From NCBI GenBank assembly GCA_003427395.1, contig BFEA01000002.1, positions 7,913,442 through 7,951,694 on the forward strand: a DNA stretch of 38,253 nt. Direction: 5' to 3'. The translations under genes and the position numbers were made by a program. A model generated the notes under the pieces. The model made no database searches. It had not been told where the DNA came from and worked only from the letters and a program-made list of their open reading frames with translations. This document shows, piece by piece, positions 1 to 9,699 of the stretch. Position 1 is the stretch's first letter. Every line of letters starts with the position of its first letter. This DNA is from Chara braunii (taxonomy: Eukaryota; Streptophyta; Charophyceae; Charales; Characeae).

Positions 1-71
<71 letters not shown>

Positions 72-72
72 G
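1..72. repeat. (CT)n microsatellite
   Basis: An almost pure CT dinucleotide run opens the window and probably continues beyond its left edge. Interrupted CT tracts follow to about 90, and a smaller CT tract lies at 261-275. Confidence 0.97.
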
Positions 73-700
73 TCTCTCTCTCTGTCTCTTTTTAAGGTCT
101 TTGTGTAGCTATATTGTATACAATGTGAACCATATTGACAAAAGTTCACACGATAGTGGACTGCACCCTCTCTCCAACCTTGGAAGAAGTCCACAGCCGC
201 GTGACTTTTGTAAACAAGGTAAAGATTATGTTCTAAATAGACGGACAGTCGTGGATTGTACCTCTCTCTCTCACTCTTAGAGTTCTTTTTTTAAATAAGT
301 ATAGTGTGAAAATAATAAATATATATATATATATATGTAAATACTGGGACGCCAACCTAATGACATACATCACTTTCAGTGAATGAAGGATCTAGTCGTG
401 CAAGAGTCTGCTCCGCTTTGGCTAAATGAGGAATCTGATCGTGCAAGGGCTATAAATAAAGGATCCAATCGCACATTGACCTGGTCGCCCAAGAAGCACA
501 CAACCTTACAGCCTATACCACCTTATCCGAGAGAGAAACGTTGTTAGTTGTGGCAAGCAAATGCAGAATGGACGCTGAATACTATCCAAGAGGAAACTTG
601 TTCATACGGTTCAGTCAAGTCTTTCTGATGTAGGATATATATTTGAATTAGGGGAATCAGCCTTCAGATGAGACAGTAAAACTTCGTTGAAACATAACGT
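73..700. other. unassigned DNA with small repeats
   Basis: I see no gene here. There is an imperfect inverted repeat at about 137-215 (arms beginning ACAAAAGT and ending ACTTTTGT), a TA run at 318-337, and three degenerate direct repeats sharing the words GGATCT and CGTGCAAG between about 388 and 480. Base composition is AT-rich and no frame looks coding. Confidence 0.6.
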
Positions 701-701
701 T

Positions 702-895
702 ACAACCCTTCATTTCTTGTCCTCTTCTTTATTAGCTATAGTTTACCAAGTAATTGTCAATGATGATACATATATACATACAGATACATGATACATATAT
801 CTATTATACATATTTGTCACAACCCCTCGTTTCTTGTCCTCTTCTTTCTCTCTACCTACGGCTTACCGGACAGTTCAGTTTGTGACGATATATAT
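702..895. repeat. diverged 117-bp tandem duplication
   Basis: The segment starting at 702 (ACAACCCTTCATTTCTTGTC) recurs at 819 with few changes, a period of 117. Both copies are followed by a CTCTTCTTT stretch, a TTACC word and a TA-rich end. Confidence 0.75.
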
Positions 896-1502
896 ATAAA
901 TATATTTATTATGCTTCACCAAATTTTTTTTTTGTCACCTCTGATTCATATTGATCAACAACAGATCAACTGTTTTTCAACAACGGATCTTCAATATTTC
1001 AACAATAGTTCAACGTTGATCATGCTGTTGAAATTTATGACGTCCCTAGATTGACCGATGACCGAACGTTGATTTACTTGGATTCTTGATGAAACGAAGG
1101 AACCATTGTGGAATAACAATAGAAAAGTTGTTGATTTTTTGAAGAAATTCGAGATGAAATACGTTAAATATTGCTTGAAAACCAGCCACATTTTTCTATT
1201 GATGGTGAGGGCACGGATCGCTTGCTTTATCCGGTTCCTGAATGGAGGAGCGCGAGTGAGGGGTCGTCTCAGACGTTTCAGAGGATGGCGAATCCGATAG
1301 TGAGCCCGGATTTTTGAATTAGGAAGCTAGTTTTGGTGCTATGGATGACAGTAGTTGCGAATAGGAGAGGCATGGTGAGACACTAGTACACCTCGCCAAG
1401 TTTTAGAGGAAAGGACCGAAAGGTACATTTTTATTTTTGTACGGATAGTAGTTGAAAGTTGTGTGAAATGCCGACGAACGTGAATGACGGATGGAGAGAC
1501 GA

Positions 1503-1507
<5 letters not shown>
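896..1507. other. unassigned DNA
   Basis: No gene is recognised. Short repeats of CAACAA and GATCAAC between 950 and 1,030 form small inverted repeats. Open frames here are short, match no family I know, and overlap one another on both strands. Confidence 0.5.
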
Positions 1508-1571
<64 letters not shown>

Positions 1572-1582
1572 AAAAAAAAAAA
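1508..1582. repeat. (GA)n microsatellite followed by an A run
   Basis: About 58 bases of GA dinucleotide (1,508-1,566) pass directly into a 16-base A run. An open frame crosses it only because GA repeats encode Arg-Glu or Glu-Arg without stops. Confidence 0.97.
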
Positions 1583-1795
1583 GTATCTACCTTAGGCGCT
1601 CCACCTTCCCGCATTCGGGAGGAAGATTCATGATCCGTCGAGTATGTATCCTCCGATGTTCTAGCGGAAGGAAGTGTGGCAACAGGCAATTTCTACAACG
1701 TCCGCACCTTCCCATGCTCTATGGGAAGGTTCAATTTCAAATCGTACGTCTAGGGACTAAGGGAATAAGGCCGATTTGGCCGCGCAGCCAACATC

Positions 1796-2125
1796 ATGCT
1801 ACTGACCATCATGCTCTCCATCGGGTTGTTCTTCTATGTAGTGCTGATCATCATGATCCTTGCCATAATGCCCCTCATAGCTGTATCGGTTGTTGCGTTT
1901 CTCGTCAGTAATGGCGCCTCGGATCGTGATTTTCTCTGCCGTAGTGCTCTTCACGGTACTCGTTGTCTACGGTGCGTGAGATCACAGGGAGTCGTTGTAT
2001 TAGTGATGTTCATACTGATCATCGGTTGCAGTATTCATCGTGCTCATAGCGACAGCAGTCTCATTGGGAGTGGGGATGGATACTTACCTATCGGTCGATG
2101 AGTACTCATCCTATCGATCGAAGTA
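1796..2125 (+). pseudogene. possible remnant of a hydrophobic protein, unrecognised
   Basis: From the ATG at 1,796 the frame encodes about 38 very hydrophobic residues, enough for one or two membrane helices. The hydrophobic character then moves to another frame (around IVIFSAVVLFTVLVVYGA) and again near the end, which is what frameshift decay of a membrane protein would give. I recognise no family and there is no supporting neighbour. The pattern could be chance, because T-rich codons with U at position two give hydrophobic residues. Confidence 0.15.
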
Positions 2126-2625
2126 GCTGGAGCATGCCACGCAGGGAGGAGCGACTTACCTCGTAGATGGCCGTAACAGTAGTGTATGTTTCCCCACGCT
2201 CCAGATCCAGCACGTTCTGTCAAACAAAGGATAGGGGAGGAGCAGAGCCTCAGGGGTTGCAGGTTTTGCTATGTATTGGTACGCTGAGTCGCTCAACTGG
2301 CTGAAGAAGCAAGGGACGAAGTTGTAGTGACTGCAGAGCTTAGCCGTCGGCGAGTACAGTGCGTATGCCACCAAGAGGTGAAGTGAAGCCAACCATAGTG
2401 GCTGCAAGACTATGTATTAGCAGGAACGTTGCTCGGCCTATGGGCTAAAGCAACAACAAACCTACTGAGAAAGGTGAACTTGACTGTTTATTGGTACGCC
2501 TGTCGTTCCAATGTGCGAAGTAGCAGGGGATAACTGCAAAGATGAAGACTTAGCTGATGGACGGTCCCTGTAGGTTGAAGTAGCTTGGATCCAACTCCGA
2601 TCAGATACCGGTCGGGGCTGAGTGA
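2126..2625. other. unassigned DNA
   Basis: No coding frame or known repeat is recognised. A segment around 2,270-2,310 (TATTGGTACGCTGAGTCG) is loosely echoed near 2,490 (TATTGGTACGCCTGTCG), suggesting an old degenerate duplication of roughly 220 bp. Confidence 0.4.
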
Positions 2626-2753
2626 GAACTGCACAACCAAATGTGCACACTCTCCCTGTTGCGTAGCTAGTTGAGCTACACTGCTATTTGAACTGCACAA
2701 CCAAATGTGCACACTCTCCCTGTTGCGTAGCTAGTTGAGCTACACTGCTATTT
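2626..2753. repeat. perfect 64-bp tandem duplication
   Basis: Positions 2,626-2,689 and 2,690-2,753 are identical. Each unit contains two small palindromic words, TGCACAACCAAATGTGCA and GTAGCTAGTTGAGCTAC. Identity over 64 bases means a very recent duplication or an assembly error. Confidence 0.95.
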
Positions 2754-3370
2754 CAGTGCAGCATTGATAAGGGACTGTGTTATGACATATGATCTATTTT
2801 CTTGAGTTGCGGCCACTTTATTTTAGCCACGAAGCACAACAAAATAACTAAGGCAGAAAAAAAGGGACATTGCTGTGATTTGGAGAGTCGTCGGGGAGTC
2901 AACGGTCAACATTTTGACTTAAGCCGACCAAGATGCTATGTGTTTCGGCCATCATTGCGGGGCCGTCAGGCGCACGAAGGTTTCAAGGCCCCCTCCTGGG
3001 AGTTGAGTTTGTCCCCTTATTGTACCTCGAGCGTCTGAAACCCCTCCTTCTGCCTTTTTCATTCTAAGTCTGATCTGTGGTTATGAGAGGAAGGCGGCAG
3101 GCGGGATTGCAACCCGTAGGACCGTAGCAAGACTCTGTGGGGAGTCAGCCCACCGATTGCGGGAGCTCTGCCGGAACTCAGAAGGAGTTATGGAGGCAGG
3201 GAACTGAGAGGTAAAAGATTTACTTTCCTCCTATAAACCCAGTTATAACCCCTATCTGTATTCCTTGTTACGTTTTGACTGAGTAATTTGTGTGCACCCT
3301 TACTTTGACTTTTAGTATTGACTTTCATGACATAATTCAAACTTAAGTAAAGGAATGTCTGTGCAAGCTC
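2754..3370. other. unassigned DNA
   Basis: Nothing recognised. The stretch includes an A-rich patch near 2,860 and a GC-richer part at 2,930-3,190. No frame longer than about 80 codons occurs and none resembles a known family. Confidence 0.5.
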
Positions 3371-3395
3371 AATTTTTTTTTATTTTTTTTTCTTT
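3371..3395 (-). other. LINE poly(A) tail (T run on plus strand)
   Basis: About 24 bases, nearly all T, lie downstream of the LINE frame in its own orientation. This is the expected position for a retrotransposed poly(A) tail, about 550 bp after the frame ends. Confidence 0.55.
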
Positions 3396-4950
3396 TCAAA
3401 ATAACCCTTTCCAATGCTAGAGGTGTTGGTAAGAGCAAACACCGCTAGCACCGGGGGAGAGGCTCCATCTATTGGTAGGGAGCGTCACCTGCTGGAAAGC
3501 GGATCCAGTGTCTCATATACATAGTGAAAATACAGACTGAACTTGAAGTAGAGAAAACCCTGCCAGCATTGATTGCTCAGGGGTCAAGAGGATTAACTGA
3601 GCAGGTTGTATCGGGACAGGAACCCCTTCGCCCCATGCCAGGCGCCAAATAGCTACTTCTACCAACTGGTTCCTTTCTCCAAATGAGGATCTGATGCTGG
3701 CGCCCCTACATATATCCTGTTGCAGTCCTGCTTACTCCGCTCCATACCATTGCATGTCCATCACCGCCAGCTGATGGGGTGGAAAGGGATCGAGAAAATC
3801 TGATGGTGGCCGTAACGGAACCTCTTGGCCCACCCTTGTCCAGTCTCTGAAACAAATCTGATAGTCTTTATTGATCAGCTCTCAGTTTCCGTCCTGGTTG
3901 CCTTCTCCGTCTTCCTGAGCTTGGCCGCCATCCCACTTGATGGAAGCGATTCAGCCTCCGTTCGCGCCGCCCAGCAAGTCCCCCAAGAATTGTCGGATTT
4001 TTTGTTCTATATCCTTCTTTGTTTGACACAGATCCAGCTGACTTTTGAACTTTTGTCATTGCGTCATAAGTTCTTGGTGTATGAATTGTGTAATCATGTC
4101 TGTCATTTCCTCCCCGGCTATGCGGACTTTCTCCATGACGTGTATACAGCGTCTCCTCCAGATCGCCCACATAACCGTTCTCCTCCCTATTTTAAACATG
4201 TTATCTTCAAAGCTACTAGATGCAAGAGAGGTCCATGTCTCACACATGATCGCCCTCCAGTCCCACAGCTAGGTTGTTCCGGTGTCCAGCAGACTCTAAA
4301 TTGTGTCCCACCATCGCCATGTAAGAACAGACCCCGGACATTGCAAGAAAATGTGTTCTATGGTTTCCGGGATCTTACGAGAGGGGAACGCCGTGTGACA
4401 CGATTTGCACCACGGGAGTGCCAGTCCTTTTTGTTCCAAGTAGGTGCGATCTATTAGCCAGTCATTAGTGGGGAGGCAGCGATGCTCTATCTGCCACTGC
4501 AGTGAGGCTAGCTTTGCAGGTTTGGTCCTTGTGAGGGAGAACCACCGAATGGGGCGGATGGCGTCAACCCCGACATTCAAATGGGATCTCCAACGGGTTT
4601 TTACGATATCTTTCAAATTTACCTTAGGGCGCAGTAAACGATAGGTGACCTTCACTGTCAGGCTGTAGAGCTTCACGTTCTGTGTCCTCGAGGGTCTGCA
4701 CGTGGGAGGGCACTGCCACTCCTCCGGGTCAAAGGGGAGGTCCGTAATGCAGGTTCCCGGCTGGTATACTATGCAGTCGTCCTTATCCCGTAGTACCCGG
4801 ATCCTGTACAAATCAGTGTTCCGATACCATCTCGTTACGTCCGGGGTATTTTGTCTGACTGAAAGCAAATTGTGGGATTGCATTTGGAGGAAGGATGAGA
4901 GGAAGGTGGTATTGTTTGTGTCTGACCGGGTCCATCAGAGGCTGGGCAAG
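3371..4950 (-). pseudogene. LINE (non-LTR retrotransposon) 3' fragment, 5'-truncated and decayed
   Basis: On the minus strand one frame runs from about 4,955 to 3,951 and encodes the C-terminal part of a plant-type LINE polyprotein. The landmark is a zf-RVT-like region: an aromatic and Leu-rich lead-in, then Cys-x2-Cys (WCKSC) and Glu-x2-His-x4-Cys (ETIEHIFLQC), ending WRWW. The catalytic reverse transcriptase and the nuclease are absent, so this is a 5'-truncated insertion. The frame is broken by TGA at 4,935, TAG at 4,296, TAG at 4,269 and TGA at 4,056, yet stays coding-like across each. TGA at 3,951 may be the true end, although coding-like sequence continues to a TAA near 3,735. The T-rich run at 3,371-3,395 would be the poly(A) tail. 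No clear target-site duplication was found. Confidence 0.82.
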
Positions 4951-5666
4951 ACTCCATAAGTTTAGGGAGACCTTGTGCTATGTTTAATTTTGAGTTGCTT
5001 GGAGAACCAGACATGTTCCATAAGTTTGGGTGGTCTTGTTGCTATGACTTGCGAGGGTTGTCTGTGGTTGACTTTTTGGGGACCAAGCATTGTCTCATAA
5101 GTTTGGGAGACTTGGTTCCTTGATTATTTTAAGTTTTCTCAATTTCTTTTTGTTGTGAACGATGAGGTCTGAGCATGTTCCATAAGTTTGGGTAGCTCAA
5201 CCTCTTCCTGCTTCACCATTAAGAGAATAAATCAGGCGGAGGACCAGACATGTTCCATAAGTTTTTGTGGTCTTGGTCCAATGCCACTCACATGCTAGAA
5301 CCAAAAGGTTATAATTTGGCTATATTTTATTACTACTTTACCTATGAACAGGCTAGTCAGACACTGTCCCATAAGTTTGGGTGGTCTGACTATAGCTTAT
5401 TACACACTGAAGAAAGTATTAACTAAGAATAAACTTGCGGTAAGAAGGTGAGGGCTGAACCTCGAGCTAAAGATGATCGGTTCAGTCATATGCTACCTTA
5501 AAAGACTAAGTGCAAATAATTATATAAAACTTGGATACTTAAACAGTCCAGGGCGACTAGGGTGGCCTCGTCACGTGCCCAATGAAGAGAAAAGTTGTAG
5601 TGCCCTATGTTTGTGTATATTCAATGGCTGAGCTAGACATGTTCCATAAGTTTGGGTAGTCTAGCT
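4946..5666. repeat. array of seven hairpins with a conserved loop and covarying stems
   Basis: Seven imperfect palindromes lie at 4,946-4,978, 5,005-5,040, 5,079-5,119, 5,164-5,204, 5,241-5,279, 5,353-5,395 and 5,631-5,666. Each has a 20-23 nt loop close to ATGTTCCATAAGTTTGGGT; CATAAGTTT is in all seven. The 7-10 bp stems differ in sequence from unit to unit but their arms stay complementary, for example GGACCAGAC with GTCTTGGTCC, TAGTCAGAC with GTCTGACTA, and AGCTAGAC with GTCTAGCT. Five of the seven stems close with GAC/GTC next to the loop. Spacing is 64-114 bp, then 275 bp. No coding frame explains this. The first unit overlaps the edge of the LINE fragment. Confidence 0.85.
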
Positions 5667-5810
5667 TTATGCCTTATGTAAGTTGGGTATAAAGGGATAA
5701 ATCATTGAAAGACTATGAACTATGGTTTGATAAGGTTGACTTTGGGCTGATGAGAGTACTTACCTTTGTGGTTTAGTCTTACATGTGGCTGAGAGAGATT
5801 ATTACTTAGT
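5400..5810. other. AT-rich DNA around the last hairpin
   Basis: No gene is seen. A further inverted repeat with a different loop occurs at about 5,455-5,485 (arms CTGAACC and GGTTCAG). It may be a diverged relative of the hairpin array or chance. Confidence 0.4.
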
Positions 5811-7345
5811 CTGAGTTTCAGTTGACAGGTAGTTGTTTTAGATGATCGCCACGTGCTAGAGTCATAGGAGTTAGTTTCAATTTCTGCATTTTATGAGCTA
5901 ACTTACTTTTTACTTAGATGAATTCTCACATTTTCTGAGATCTTTTGTTATACTTGGCTTTGTATAAATTTTGGTAAGTTACTTTCTCTACGGGAAGCGC
6001 TGCCAAAATTTATGCAAATCCAAGGAGTTTGTCAAACTTTGACTTTTCAAAGTTTAACTTGTTTAAATTTTATATATGACTTAGTAAAAGTATGAAAAAT
6101 CTTATTTTCTAAAGGAAGTGCTGCCCAAAATCTTGCTAATTCAGGGAATTAAACAAAATTTAACTTTGGAAAGTTGAAGATTATTTCAGTTTTTATATTG
6201 GGACTAGTATAAATTCTGAGAAGACACTTTTCCTACGGGAAGCGCTGCCGAAATTTTCTTAGTTTAGAGGAGGTAGATTATATTTTGACAAATGACAATT
6301 ATGGCGATCCTCTCTATATGGAGAGATTCTGTCAGGGTCTACTTTTCTTTGGGCACTTGGTTAGGGGTAGATTCAGGTTTAGTTAATCAGAAGGATTCTG
6401 AATGAGATCGTGATATGGAGATTGTTCTCTATAGACTTATAAATTTAGTTTGGGAATTGGCATGTCTTGTGTTACAGGTCGTTTTGATCGCTTGATTCAG
6501 GATTTGAACTAGATTCAGCTTGATCCCACGAGGATCATCTTCTGTTATCACTGATAACAGGTCGGTTGTCGATTTGCCGGTTGCCGATTCGTCGGTTTAC
6601 GATTCAACTTCAATCCACTCTTGTCACTCAACATAAAGGCTTTAGCCATGTGGTTTGAATTGTTTTATTGTGTTTTTACCCAGACTTTATTGAATGGTCA
6701 TTTAACAAACGTACTGAGTATTTTATTGCTAGAAGGGTGCGCTAAGGTTAAGGTTTGTATGGCTAAAGCAATGGGTATGAGCGCAGAGAATGGTTGAAAT
6801 TGACCCCGTGTTGTGCATGGACTTTTATTGAATCTTTGATGTGATTGCAGATATGTATGTGGTTCGGACTTTGGATTTTGACTTCTACGATTACATACAT
6901 ATATGGCGGAAAAAAGTCTCACTGCGACTGTGAGAAGTGATCGTCCTATATTAATAACCCTTGTTTATATATGTATATATACATATGCTTTGAGTGCTCG
7001 CATGACCTACTGTGACCGTGCGTAAGGGTTGAATAGATCATGTCTTGAGAAAAAAGAGAGATTCCCCTTTTACTTTTGCTTCTTTAGAAATTTTATAGTT
7101 GGACGTCGTAGTCCGTGACAGTGGTCAAAGTCAAACCCCTTGAGTTATCTCCAGGCCCTACATGATGGAGGTGCTCTCCAGGGCAATAAGAGAAGATTGT
7201 CACCACAGGTATGAACATGTGTACCACCCACTCTCCGCAGGGTGCAGAAGAGGGCGTGGTTCTCAACCACACTAGGCGGTTGTCCAGCGTCAAGAGATTA
7301 ACCCCTTAAGGCGAGTGTCAGTCGACACTTGAGTGTCGAACGCGA
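5811..7345 (+). mobile_element. dispersed repeat X, copy 1
   Basis: This block is homologous along its length to 23,880-24,995. Shared landmarks in order are GCCACGTGCT, TTGGCTTTGTATAAATT, ACGAGGATCATCTT with a TGATAAC palindrome, a TGGTTGAA segment before ACCCCGTGT, TTTTATAGTTGGACGT, GTCAAAGTCAAACCC, CTCTCCGCA with GGTGCAGAAGAGGG, and GAGATTAACCCCT. The end carries the palindrome TCGACACTTGAGTGTCGA (7,322-7,339). No protein is encoded. It could be an LTR, a large non-autonomous element or an old satellite-like unit; the sequence does not decide. Orientation is arbitrary. Confidence 0.75.
5960..6260. repeat. three tandem units of 121-124 bp inside repeat X
   Basis: The word GGGAAGCGCTGCC, or AGGAAGTGCTGCC, occurs at 5,992, 6,113 and 6,237, each time preceded by TATAAATT-like sequence and TTT-rich DNA. 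In the first unit the word sits in the loop of a perfect 11-bp stem, ATAAATTTTGG (5,964-5,974) with CCAAAATTTAT (6,003-6,013). The copy of X at 24 kb keeps only one decayed unit, so expansion or loss happened after the copies split. Confidence 0.8.
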
Positions 7346-7630
7346 CCCTCGAGATTATCGAGGGCCACATGATTATGGTTACTACATAGTACATCATTAT
7401 TGCGACTACTTGCGTATGCTTGCATTGCTAGTTGATATGAGAAAGCCCTTCGTCTGCGCAATTTTATACGAAGTCTCGCGCGCGACGCCTATCCGATTTC
7501 CGCATCGGAAGGTTATGGGATGGCTGATGGGACTATGATTGATTGTGTTGTTTTGGTTTGTGTCGTTTTGTGTGTGTGTGTATGTATGTTTTATTTTCAT
7601 GTATTTAGTGTGGTGTACGCGTGGTGGGTA
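7346..7630. other. unassigned DNA between repeats X and Y
   Basis: No gene is seen. There is a short TG/TATG run near 7,568-7,588 and a small hairpin at about 7,490-7,510 (arms CCGAT and ATCGG). Confidence 0.4.
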
Positions 7631-8075
7631 AGATACGTCATAGTCAACCGACGTCGAGTTGCGCTTGGGACTTCAGCCCCCAAGTGCGTCGGTTCACGTG
7701 CGGGTCCGATGGAGGCGTAAAACCACTCGTACCCCCTATGCTACAACGAACGAGAAACGTCATCGACTGGTCCACCTCTGCGATTGCAACTAATTAGCTT
7801 TCGTACTATGGACTGCTAGCTCGGCGGGGATACACCCATCGAAGGGAGGTGACATCTCCCGCAAGGTGGAGGTAAGTCATGCCTCACGTTTGACCCCATC
7901 CTGGCGTAGGGGCTCACGAGAGGTATGGCTGGCGCATTTGGTCGGAGCGGCTTGCGGAAGCTCTATGTGTATTAACAAGGAGGATTAGACCAACTCCTGC
8001 GTGACGAGGCCGGGAGGGTCCCGCCCTGCGCGGTGCGGGACCGATGCGCTCGACATCGTCGTTCATAATCCAAAA
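7630..8075 (-). mobile_element. repeat Y, partial inverted copy
   Basis: Read on the minus strand, this matches the Y blocks at 9.7 kb, 25.2 kb and 32.6 kb and the inverted copy near 18 kb. Shared features are the CATACC(T) word near the GTGCGCCA-like segment, a CCCCTACG word, a GGGAGGTGAC inverted repeat, TTGCAGAGGTGG, and an end hairpin GGTCCCGC with GCGGGACC (8,017-8,042). No protein is encoded. Confidence 0.65.
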
Positions 8076-9699
8076 GAAATCAGAATCCTTATAAAATTTC
8101 AATGTGAAAGCAACGATCACAATACAATAATTTCAACAATCGACCGGAACTAAGCCAAAATTTTTTCAACAATATACAACAAATTGGATTTAGCCTCCAG
8201 AAACCTTCAATCAATATAAATCATACGTGGATAGAATGATACCAGATTTTGCTTCTGACAAACCTTATCAAAACTTGGACCCAGGTCTAGCCCTTGAAAG
8301 TCTTCAATTTAGAGGAACTTTTTCAAAATGATCCCAGCATCATCCCAGTGGCGGCCACTCAAAACAAAACATTTAGTCTCTCAGAATGGTACCGAAAAAG
8401 CTCCCGGCTAGCCTTCAAAAACCCAATTGACTGATACATCCATTTATTTAAAAACCTCAGGTTTAACCCCCTGACGAGTCTTTCAAAATAATCAATATCC
8501 TTGGTGGCGCAATCAAAATCCCAACCAACTATTCATAAGAGAAACCATTCGTCCAAAGTTCCCCAACCAAGTTATGATTCTCATTACATTCCACATAAGT
8601 TATCATGCTCGTTACTTCTGAACCCCTTATGAATACGTCGAGGAGTGGTGTAATCCGTATAAGGATAACATCTCAACATCAATCACCGCTTTAGATTCGA
8701 GCCTCACCACATTCCTTCCGATTCTAGTGTTTTTCATCTCATTAGTCCTCTGCATGTAGAGTAGAACTGCCTCACCTCAAATAACCGAGACTGGCTAGAC
8801 CCGGCCGTAGAGGTACGGTGACCATGCTTGACACGAGGTTAGGTGGTCACTCCTCCAATTGCGGCAAACAATAGTCGCCTACCCTACAAGCAACATTCTA
8901 ATAAGACCTCAACACCTTCCTCCCTTTCAATGATAGTTTAGTCTTCCTTCCCTTAAACCACTCAAGATTCAGAAGATAACATCCCACTATGGACCAGGAG
9001 CATAGCTCTGGCGTGGGCCTCACTACCACCTACGAAGCTCACAAATCTATCAGAAATTTATCGTGACATGATGTCGCCTTCAAAACTTACTTAAAAAATA
9101 TTCAAGAACAACAATACAACTTACAACAAATGCTTTCACATGAAATTTCATAACGATCCAAGCTAAATAATGTTCAACAGTATATCAGATGCATTCAATC
9201 ATAGAAATATATCACAAAAATGGATAATCTCAAAATAAATGGAAGTCAGGGTAAGTTGATCGTCAAAATATACATCATTCCAATATAATAATCAAATATA
9301 TGACGAAATAACTCTGCAAAATAATATATAAAAAAAGTCAACGTTTACTAGTTGAAAATAGTTGCGCAGTAAATCATAACTAAAAGAATACCTTAAAATT
9401 CATGACAAAATATCCAACTAAAATATTATACATAAAAGTCAATAATTCTCAACAGTAATTCAAAATTTATAGATAATGACAGAGTATGAATCAACTAACA
9501 TCATGATAATATCAAGATAATAACAGAGTATGAATCAACTAACATCATGACATTAAAAATATACATTCAACTGGAACGTTCGAAATATAAAATATATCAT
9601 TCAAAATAAAATTAACACATAAACCATAGAGATAAAATAATACGAAATCAATCAATGTAATAAAATAATTGATTCTTAGAATCAGAATACGATCAATTA
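8076..9699. other. AT-rich unassigned DNA
   Basis: No gene, RNA or known element is recognised. Composition becomes strongly AT-rich from about 9,050. A 35-bp direct repeat with a 44-bp period occurs at 9,472-9,506 and 9,516-9,550 (shared core AGAGTATGAATCAACTAACA). The left flank of the next Y block probably starts between 9,545 and 9,760. Confidence 0.55.

Noticed and set aside
1459-1911. 150-codon frame through the GA repeat
   Set aside because: The middle is Arg-Glu repeat from the microsatellite and the ends look random.
3825-4457. 210-codon plus-strand open frame
   Set aside because: It is antisense to the LINE frame, which has family motifs.
4946-5666. CRISPR-like array
   Set aside because: The units are hairpins with variable stems and a conserved loop, spacing is irregular, no cas genes are present, and the rest of the window is eukaryotic.
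6231-6249. Known small self-cleaving ribozyme (hammerhead, twister) in the GGGAAGCGCTGCC units
   Set aside because: I could not match the hammerhead or twister cores; the fold alone is not enough to claim catalysis.
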